Shown here: in pieces, positions 1 through 6,800 of the stretch | Layout: each line of letters opens with the position of its first letter | How positions within the stretch are numbered: position 1 is the stretch's first letter | From: CAYXRK01 sp964467615 | GTDB lineage: Bacteria; Hydrogenedentota; Hydrogenedentia; Hydrogenedentales; GCA-2746185 | DNA: 13,307 nucleotides | Assembly (NCBI GenBank): GCA_964467615.1 | Contig: CAYXRK010000136.1 | Location: forward strand, 1 to 13,307 | Reading direction: 5' to 3' | Position numbers and translations under genes: made by a program | Notes under the pieces: model-generated | Databases searched by the model: none | Told to the model about the DNA's origin: nothing | What the model saw: the letters and a program-made list of their open reading frames with translations, nothing else

Positions 1-606
1 CACGTTGGCGAGGTGGCTGCCGAAGACGCCGCGGTAGTGGTGAAGTTCATCGACGACGACGAACTCGAGGTTCTCGAAGAGGCGAATCCAAATCGTGTGG
101 TGCGGCAGGATGCCGGTGTGGAGCATGTCGGGGTTGGTGACGACGATGTGGCCCGCCGAGCGGACGGCTTTGCGCGCGGAGGTGGGGGTGTCGCCGTCGA
201 AGGTGTAGGTGCCGATTTTGACTTCGAGTTCGTCGACGAAGGTCTTGAGTTCGTTAACCTGGTCTTGCGAGAGGGCCTTGGTGGGGAAGAGGTAGAGCGC
301 GCGGGCTTTGTCGTTTTGCAGGAGCCGGTTGAGGACGGGCAGGTTGTAGCACATCGTTTTGCCGGAAGCGGTCGGCGTGACGACGCAGATGTTCTCGCCT
401 TTGAGGACGGCGTCGATCGCTTCGGACTGGTGGGTGTAGAGCTGGCTGATGCCGCGACGCTGAAGGCCCTCGATGAGTTTGGGGTGGAGCGCGGCGGGAA
501 ACGGGCCGTAGCGCGGGGGTTTGGGCTGAATCGTTTGCCAGGTGGTGAGGTTGCGGCGAAAATCGGGATCGGCCTTGAGACGGTCAACTGCCTGTGCGAC
601 GTTCAT
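1..606 (-). CDS. DEAD/DEAH-box helicase, DUF1998 (MrfA/Hrq1-like) type, N-terminal part
   Basis: This is the first 202 codons of a superfamily 2 helicase; the rest lies beyond the left edge of the window. On the minus strand the protein shows a Q-motif-like YTHQSEA (about residues 57-63), Walker A TPTASGKT (77-84, Lys83), motif Ia PTKALSQDQ (108-116), motif Ib TNPDML (157-162) and Walker B DELH (186-189), followed by HYRGVFGSH. This order and wording are typical of MrfA/YprA and Hrq1-like helicases, which carry a C-terminal DUF1998 domain and act in DNA repair. That C-terminus is not visible, so the subfamily is inferred from the N-terminal half. The start at 604-606 is preceded by a G-rich stretch (GGGGGGAACC) that could serve as a weak ribosome site. 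The next gene upstream on the same strand ends 152 bp away, so joint transcription is possible but unproven. Confidence 0.92.
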   Translation of the reverse strand, partial: MNVAQAVDRLKADPDFRRNLTTWQTIQPKPPRYGPFPAALHPKLIEGLQRRGISQLYTHQSEAIDAVLKGENICVVTPTASGKTMCYNLPVLNRLLQNDKARALYLFPTKALSQDQVNELKTFVDELEVKIGTYTFDGDTPTSARKAVRSAGHIVVTNPDMLHTGILPHHTIWIRLFENLEFVVVDELHHYRGVFGSHLANV

Positions 607-672
607 CGTGGTTCCCCCCGGGCCGACGAGGCGCTGAATATAGCATCAGGGGTTGGGGGAGGGCAAAGTTCG

Positions 673-708
673 TCGGACGGATCGGACGAGTCGGACCGAT
701 CGAACACG
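673..708. repeat. 9-bp short tandem repeat, TCGGACNNN
   Basis: Three consecutive 9-bp units start at 673, 682 and 691 and share TCGGAC with three variable bases (GGA, GAG, CGA). A decayed fourth unit (TCGAACACG) starts at 700. The array sits in the spacer between the hydrolase 3' end and the helicase start, about 67-102 bp upstream of the helicase ATG. It could be a simple slippage array or a multi-site protein-binding region. Confidence 0.6.
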
Positions 709-728
709 TTGGAGGCGCAAGCGTTGGT

Positions 729-746
729 GCCGGCAGGGATGCCGGC
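729..746 (-). terminator. Stem-loop after the hydrolase gene
   Basis: GCCGGC, a six-base loop, then GCCGGC form a 6-bp hairpin 13 bp downstream of the hydrolase stop codon on the minus strand. No T-tract follows, so it is at best a weak or Rho-assisted terminator, or a mobile palindromic repeat of a kind common in GC-rich genomes. Confidence 0.4.
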
Positions 747-758
747 GGTACGGTTCGG

Positions 759-2645
759 TCACTCGATAACGAGGACCTCAACGGCGGAGGCGGCGTTTGC
801 GGTGCGCGAGACGTGTTGGGTGGCCTTTTGGAAGTCGGTGGGTCCTGCGTTGGGGATGTCGGTGAAGGTTTGGGGGTTGCGGTCGACTAGCGGGAACCAT
901 GAGCTCTGGACGTGGACCATGATTTTGTGTCCGCGACGGAAGACGTGGGCGATGTCGGGCATGTGGGATTCGATGTAGGTGATTTCGCCCGGTTTCATGG
1001 GTTCGGGTGTTTCGAGACTGTTGCGGAATTTTGCGCGGACGGGTTCGCCGCGGACCATTTGTTGGTAGCCGCCCATTTTTACTTCGGTCGGGTTCGGGTC
1101 GGGATCGGGGTAGTCGTATGGATAGACGTCGATCAGTTTCACGATGAAGTCGGAGTCGGTGCCGGTGGTGGAGACGAACAGTTTTCCGGTGACGGGGCCT
1201 GAGACGCCGACATCGCTCTCGAGTACGTCGGTTTGGTAGACGAGCACGTCGGGGCGCTTGGACGCGAAGCGCTGGTCGCCGACCATGTAGGGTTGCGGGA
1301 CGCCGAGGGCGGTGTATCCGATGAAAGGGACGGGGCGGTTGGGATCGCTGATGTATTCGTCGACGCCGGCGGATTCGGTGGGAGCATCGAACGAGAGTTT
1401 GCCGTTGGCTTGAAAGTAGAGGCGTTTGGCTTTGGCGGATTTCGGGGGCCAGGCGTCGAAAGTGCGCCATTGGTTCGTGCCGGTCTCGAAGACCCAAGTG
1501 TCCGGGAATTTCCCATCGCCATCGCCGTAGAGGTGGTATTTGAAGAACGGGAATTCGATGTTCTCGCGGTAGTAGACGGACGTCTTTGAATTGAACCGGA
1601 CGTCGCCGAGGCCTTCGCCGTCGCCTCGCGCCCAGCCGCCGTGAAACCACGGACCCATGACGAGGTGATTCGACGTGCGCCGGTCCTTCTGCTCGACGGA
1701 GTGATAGACGTTCAGCGGCCCCATGGGGTCCTCGGCGTCGAACCATCCGCCAACGGTGAGGACCGCCGGCGGTGTTCCGTGCAAGTGCTGCGCGATGTCG
1801 CGTTGGCGCCAAAAGGAGTCATACGTCGTGTGCTCGATCAGCTCGTTCCAGTACGGGTGCTCCCCGTGAAAATACAAATCGTTTGCTCGCGATAGCGAGC
1901 CCATATCCAAGAAGAAGTCGTATGCGTCTTGAGTCTTATAGTCGAACTTCAGGCTCGGTTGCGGCGGTTCCTGTTCCTCGCGCTCGCGAAATGCAGAGAA
2001 GAAACCGAAGCTCGCCGCCAGAAAGAATGCGCCGTTGTGATACAAATCATCGCCGCGATAAAAGTCCGCGACCGGCGCTTGGGGCGACGCGACTTGCAAT
2101 GCGGGGTGGGCATCGATCATACCGGCGGCCACGTAAAATCCTGGATAGGAAATGCCCCACATCCCGACCTTCCCGTTGTTGTTGGGGAGGTCCTTCACGA
2201 GCCAGTCGATGGTGTCGTAGGTGTCGGTGCTTTCATCGACGTCGAGCTTTCCCTTGTTCGGAACGTGTGGGTTCGTTTGTTGGAACGTGCCGTCGGACAT
2301 GTAACGTCCGCGAACGTCCTGATAGGCGAAGATGAACCCTTCGCGGGCGAAGGGTTCGGAGGGGCCGAGAGTCGTGCGAAACTTGTCGACGCCGTACGGC
2401 GCTACGCTGTAGGGAGTCCGAACGAACATGATGGCGTGCTTGCGCGATTGGTCCTTGGGCGCGTAGACGCTGGTAAACAACTTGGCGCCGTCGCGCACCG
2501 AGATGGAATACTCGTACTTGGTGTAGTGGCCCTTGATGTAGTCCGCGAGATCGTCCGCGGGCGCGGGCTGCTGCGCCTGCGCGGATAGCGCGAAAAAGCC
2601 AAGGAACAGCGCGATGAAGTAGACACTACGAGGATTACCCGCCAT
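759..2645 (-). CDS. Secreted CocE/NonD family alpha/beta hydrolase (peptidase S15 fold)
   Basis: This predicted secreted hydrolase of 628 residues belongs to the X-Pro dipeptidyl-peptidase/CocE esterase family, whose members cleave esters or amides. The alpha/beta domain carries the nucleophile in GMWGISYPG (Ser166), the acid in GGWFDAEDP (Asp303) and the histidine in GPWFHGGW (His335). The region from about 350 to the end, with FETGTNQWRTFDAWP, matches the beta-sandwich PepX_C domain. The N-terminus is a clear signal peptide with hydrophobic core VYFIALFLGFFALS and a likely cut after AQA. The ATG at 2645 is chosen because AAAGGA lies about 10 bases upstream; the frame stays open to an ATG at 2678, but that version would place the ribosome site inside the coding region and add 11 charged residues before the signal peptide. 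Length and triad are complete. The true substrate cannot be read from sequence. Confidence 0.93.
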   Translation of the reverse strand: MAGNPRSVYFIALFLGFFALSAQAQQPAPADDLADYIKGHYTKYEYSISVRDGAKLFTSVYAPKDQSRKHAIMFVRTPYSVAPYGVDKFRTTLGPSEPFAREGFIFAYQDVRGRYMSDGTFQQTNPHVPNKGKLDVDESTDTYDTIDWLVKDLPNNNGKVGMWGISYPGFYVAAGMIDAHPALQVASPQAPVADFYRGDDLYHNGAFFLAASFGFFSAFREREEQEPPQPSLKFDYKTQDAYDFFLDMGSLSRANDLYFHGEHPYWNELIEHTTYDSFWRQRDIAQHLHGTPPAVLTVGGWFDAEDPMGPLNVYHSVEQKDRRTSNHLVMGPWFHGGWARGDGEGLGDVRFNSKTSVYYRENIEFPFFKYHLYGDGDGKFPDTWVFETGTNQWRTFDAWPPKSAKAKRLYFQANGKLSFDAPTESAGVDEYISDPNRPVPFIGYTALGVPQPYMVGDQRFASKRPDVLVYQTDVLESDVGVSGPVTGKLFVSTTGTDSDFIVKLIDVYPYDYPDPDPNPTEVKMGGYQQMVRGEPVRAKFRNSLETPEPMKPGEITYIESHMPDIAHVFRRGHKIMVHVQSSWFPLVDRNPQTFTDIPNAGPTDFQKATQHVSRTANAASAVEVLVIE

Positions 2646-3090
2646 GACACATTCGTCCTTTCCGCTAGGGGTGCGCATCCAGCGCCGTTTGGCCGCTGAG
2701 TATACAACGCCAGTCCGATGCGCACGCTTGCGGTATCCTTTCGATCCACGATGCTTCGTTGAATTGTTTCATTCTTTCGCCCGGTTGGGGCTTATGGTGA
2801 GTTTGGGCGTGACCAAAACTTGGCGCTCTCGCGCCGAGCTACAATGCTGTCGCGCCTTTGGGGCCATTGTTTTCGAGATCGCAAGTCCATGTGTAAACCC
2901 ATTCGAGAGGTCGAGATGGTCCGTATATCGGAGCTTGCCGGATCGGATGACCGCATGTGGATACACGCCGAGTGCGATCCGAGGGGAAACGTTTTCGAGA
3001 GAACGGGCATATTCACGTTCACGCTAGAATGCTCGTGAGGTATCCTCTTCGGTACAGCGAACCAGATCCTCGCATGCGGGAACATCCGAA
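2646..3090. other. Divergent intergenic region between hydrolase and sigma factor
   Basis: I see no convincing gene here. Short frames exist on both strands but resemble no family and lack ribosome sites. Toward the hydrolase, a minus-strand TATACT (2699-2704) could be a -10 box about 54 bp upstream of its ATG; no good -35 box is visible. Toward the sigma factor, the 26-bp repeated element (2981-3006) is the main signal. A direct repeat TTCACG (3012-3017 and 3018-3023) and a 5-bp stem TCACG/CGTGA (3019-3023 and 3034-3038) follow it. Confidence 0.6.
2981..3013 (+). promoter_or_regulatory. Repeated element, copy 1: candidate sigma-factor promoter or operator
   Basis: This is the first of two near-identical elements. 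It reads GAGGGG, then AAACGTTTTCG, two bases, then AGAACGG (2981-3006). GGAAAC (2985-2990) resembles the GGAAC-type -35 box of ECF sigma promoters. A 17-bp spacer leads to CATATT (3008-3013). AAACGTTT inside it is palindromic, so a dimeric repressor site is the alternative. It lies 84 bp upstream of the sigma factor ATG. Confidence 0.5.
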
Positions 3091-3798
3091 ATGAAATTCG
3101 AGCCCACTCGTTGGAGTTTGATCGTTGCCGCCGGCCAGCGAGGCGGCCGGGACGGCCCAGGCGCGCTGGAAGAATTGTGCAAGGTGTATTGGGCACCCAT
3201 ATACGCCTTCATTCGGCGTAAAGGATATTCAACCGAAGCCGCGGAAGACCTCACCCAAGGCTTCCTGACCTCCCTCATCGAAAGGAATTCGTTGAGCTCG
3301 GCCGACCCGGTCCGGGGCAAATTTCGAACGTTCCTCTTGGCGTGTGTCCAAAACTACTTGGCAAAGGAACTACGGCGCGAGAACACGGAAAAACGGGGCG
3401 GAAAGGTCATCTTCACACCCCTGCGCGGATTGGATCAAATCGAACGCCTCGCGATCCAAGCCGCACACGACCGCACGCCGGAACAATCGTTCGAGCGTCA
3501 ATGGGCCCTGACTGTCCTCGCCCAATCTCTCAAACGCCTTGAAGAGAATTGGAAGAAGAAGGGGAAGGCGGAGGAATTCGAGGCCCTCAAGCCGGTGTTG
3601 ACCGGCGAGCTCGGAAAGGTCCCCTACGGCGAACTCGCCGAGCGGCTCAAACGTACCCCTAACGCGGTCAAGATTCTCGTCCACCGGCTCCGCACAAACT
3701 TCGGCCAGGTGTTGCGCGAAGAAATCGCGCAGACGCTCACCGAAAACGAAGATACCGACGCCGAATTGCGCTATCTACTCGAAGTCTTGCAGAAATAG
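3091..3798 (+). CDS. ECF-like RNA polymerase sigma factor, kinase-linked type
   Basis: This 235-residue sigma-70 family protein belongs to the ECF-like group found in Planctomycetota, Verrucomicrobiota and relatives. The opening TRWSLIVAAG (about 6-15) is a hallmark of that group. Region 2 spans about 25-95, with YSTEAAEDLTQGFLTSLIER as its 2.2 part and RGKFRTFLLACVQNYLAKELRR as 2.3-2.4. Region 4 spans about 165-210, with the helix-turn-helix YGELAERLKRTPNAVKILVHRLR. A short acidic tail (DTDAELRYLLEVLQK) closes it, as usual in the group. There is no linked anti-sigma gene. Instead the next gene, 70 bp on, is a Ser/Thr kinase, and in the studied EcfP/PknT-type pairs the kinase activates the sigma by phosphorylating region 2. 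The start has only a weak upstream purine run (CGGGAA). Confidence 0.93.
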   Translation: MKFEPTRWSLIVAAGQRGGRDGPGALEELCKVYWAPIYAFIRRKGYSTEAAEDLTQGFLTSLIERNSLSSADPVRGKFRTFLLACVQNYLAKELRRENTEKRGGKVIFTPLRGLDQIERLAIQAAHDRTPEQSFERQWALTVLAQSLKRLEENWKKKGKAEEFEALKPVLTGELGKVPYGELAERLKRTPNAVKILVHRLRTNFGQVLREEIAQTLTENEDTDAELRYLLEVLQK

Positions 3799-3805
3799 TA
3801 CGACC

Positions 3806-3840
3806 GAGGGAAACGTTTTCGTGCAGAACGGTTAGATAAC
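3806..3840 (+). promoter_or_regulatory. Repeated element, copy 2: candidate promoter of the kinase gene
   Basis: The second copy reads GAGGG, AAACGTTTTCG, three bases, AGAACGG (3806-3831), with the same overall length of 26 bp as copy 1. GGAAAC is at 3809-3814 and the AT-richer TTAGATAAC (3832-3840) would supply the -10 region. It ends 37 bp before the kinase ATG, inside the 70-bp gap after the sigma factor. A kinase promoter driven by the upstream sigma is the simplest reading. Confidence 0.5.
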
Positions 3841-3868
3841 GAGTGAAGGTCAGTCCGAAGGTCCCGAT

Positions 3869-6800
3869 ATGAGCAACTCGCTACATTGCCCCGAATGCGG
3901 ACGCCCCCTGCCATCCGACGCGCCAGGCGGCATTTGCCCCTTGTGCCTCGTCAAACGCGGCATTGAGACACCGAAAATTTCCCGCGCACCGCTCGGCCGC
4001 GACCGCAATCTCCTCTTCGGCGTCCTCGCGATCCAACTCGGCATCATCACCCCCGATAGATTCGTCGAAGCCGCGGCCGCGTGGGCGACTAGCCCCGACA
4101 AGACCCTCGCCGAACGCCTCCTCGATACCGCCGCTCTCACCCCGCGCCAACGCGAACTCATCGACCGATTCGTCGAAGAAGCCGTCCGCCACCACGATGG
4201 CGACGCGACCGAGGCATACACCTCCCTCGGCGGTGACGCGTACCTATCGAGCATCGCCGCCGGCCACTTGACGCCCCAAACAAGCAGGGCCTTCACGACC
4301 GCCCTCGGCATCCCCCTCGACGTCAACGACGCGGAAGACCCCGAAGGCGTCAAGGCGATCACCGAATCACCGGGCCGCTACAGCCGCGGCAGCGAATACT
4401 CCCGCGGCGGCATGGGACGCGTCCTCATCGTCCACGACGAGTACCTCGCCCGGGAAGTCGCCCTCAAGGAGCTCGCGCCATTTTCCAAGGACGACAAATC
4501 CACCCCCGCCACCCCCGTCCGCGCCTCGACCGCCCTCGTCGCGCGCTTCCTCCGCGAAGCCCGCGTCACCGGCCAACTCGAGCATCCCGCCATCGTCCCC
4601 GTGTACGAGCTTGGCCGCCGCGCGGACGGCACGTACTACTACACCATGAAGCTCGTCCGCGGCCAAACGCTGCGAAAGTGTATCGCCGAAGCCAAGACGC
4701 TCGACGGACGCCTCGCGCTCCTCCCGCACTTCGTCGATCTCTGCAACGCCGTCGCCTACGCCCACAGCCGCGGCGTCATCCACCGAGACCTCAAGCCCGA
4801 CAACGTCATGATCGGCGGCTTCGGCGAAACCGTCCTCATCGACTGGGGCCTCGCCAAAGTCCTTGGCCGGCGCGACGAACACGAAGAGGAACTGCGCAAG
4901 ACCCTCAGCGAGATCAAAGGGAAAGACGTCGGCGAACTCAAACGCACCGAAACCGGCGTCCGCATGGGCACGCCGCACTACATGTCCCCCGAACAGGCCG
5001 AGGGCCGCATCCACCAACTCGACGAACGCTCCGACATATTCTCCCTCGGGGTCATGCTCTACGAATTCCTCACCGGCGAACTGCCCTTCGGAGGCAAGAC
5101 CACAGACGAACTCATCGAGCACCTCATCTACGATCCCCCCGCCCCGATCGCCTCCCTCGAGCCCGACGCGCCCCCCGAACTCATCAGCATCTGCGCCCGC
5201 GCGCTCCAAAAGAAACCCAACGACCGCTACCAATCCGCCCTCGAATTCGCCGAAGAAATCGAACGTTTCCAGACCGGCGCGATGGTCAAGGCCTACCGCT
5301 ACTCGCTGCGCGAAATGTTCGGCCGCTACTACCGCCGCCACCGCGCCGCCGTCCGCACCGCCCTCGCCGCCGCCGGAATCATCCTCATCACCGGCATCGT
5401 CTCCTACATCAACGTCGTCCGCGCACGCGACGCCGCCATCATCGCGAAAGACCAAGAAGAACGGGCACGAGAACACGCGGAAGACGAAAACTACGTCTCA
5501 AAACTTCGGCTTGCTGGGGCGCATATGACCGCGCACAACTATCCCTTGGCCGAGGAAGTGCTCTGGGAAACAAACGAGCCTCGAAGAAATTGGGAATGGG
5601 GAAACCTCATCCACCGATGCAATCTCGACCTGTTCACGCTTCGAGGTCACACCGGCCCGCTATCCGATTGTGTGTTCAGTCCCGACGGCAGGTATTTCAT
5701 CACCCTTGCTCACGACAGCACGGCCCGCGTTTGGGAGACCGGCACTGGCCGGGCCGTATTTACCTATTCCGGTCATCGGGGATCGGTTGTCGACGCCGTC
5801 GTATACTCGAACACGGACCTAGTCGCAACCTCCTCCTACGATAGCTCCGTACAACTCTGGGACTACACCACCGGAACCATGCAAGCCCGCACGGCGCCGT
5901 CGGCCCATACAGCCGCGGTAATGACGATCGCGCTAAGCCCGGATCAACAAATCCTCGCATCGGGATCGAATGATCGATCAGTAGTCCTGTTCAATTCACG
6001 CACGCTCGAGACGATCGCAACATTCGCTGATTTGGCCGATGGCATCCGTAGCGTCAGCTTCTCGCCGGACGGATTGATACTCGCGGCCGCCGCGGACAAC
6101 GACACGATTTACCTCTGGCGAAGCAGCGCCAACGCATGGACCGGGCCCGATTCCATCAACGGGCAACTCTTCGCGTTTCGCCCAGGCGGTGGACAGATCG
6201 TCGTCTCCCAAGACCAATCGGCGGCCGTCTATGACCCCGCGACACTCGGCATTCTTTTCCAATTGGATGGACACAACGACCAAATCTCCGGCATTGCCTA
6301 TTCTCCCGCCGGAAACGAAATCGCAACGGCATCAAAAGACGGTATTGCCCGAGTATGGGACGCCCAGACGGGAACAATGCAATACGGCTACACGCATGGC
6401 TCGTTCATCACGTCGCTCGACTACTCACCCGACGGGGCATCGCTGCTCACGGCCTCGGCCTTGGGTATCGCCAACGTTTGGAATCTGTCCACCCACCGAA
6501 AGCTCTTCTCCCTCTATGGCCACTACGACTTCGCGAACTCGATCCTTTGGGCGAGGTTTAGTCCCGACGGTTCTCTCATCGGCACGGTATCGGGAAGCCC
6601 GTTCGCAAAACTGTGGGACGTCCGCTCGCCTTCCGATAAGGTCGCGCAAACGTTTCACGACGGCGCGGTCTCATCATTGAGGTTCAGCGCCGACGGAAGC
6701 AAAGTCGTCACGTCCTCCTGGGACCACATGGTAAAGGTGTGCGACGCGGTCACCGGAACGACCGTTGCCGCGTTCATTACCTTCTCCCGTTTCGGCAATG

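Noticed and set aside
13..978. Long plus-strand open frame of 321 codons
   Set aside because: It is the antisense shadow of the helicase N-terminus and the end of the hydrolase gene, both of which show clear family motifs on the minus strand.
1929..2588. Plus-strand frame opposite the hydrolase N-terminal half
   Set aside because: Antisense of an intact hydrolase with catalytic motifs; no ribosome site or family resemblance.
4367..5476. Long minus-strand open frame (369 codons) antisense to the kinase domain
   Set aside because: It arises from the very high third-position C content of the kinase half. The protein is Gly/Val/Asp/Glu-rich and resembles no family, while the plus frame has all kinase motifs.
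4678..5844. Arg/Pro-rich plus-strand frame of 388 codons inside the kinase gene
   Set aside because: Low-complexity basic composition typical of a shifted frame in GC-rich coding DNA.
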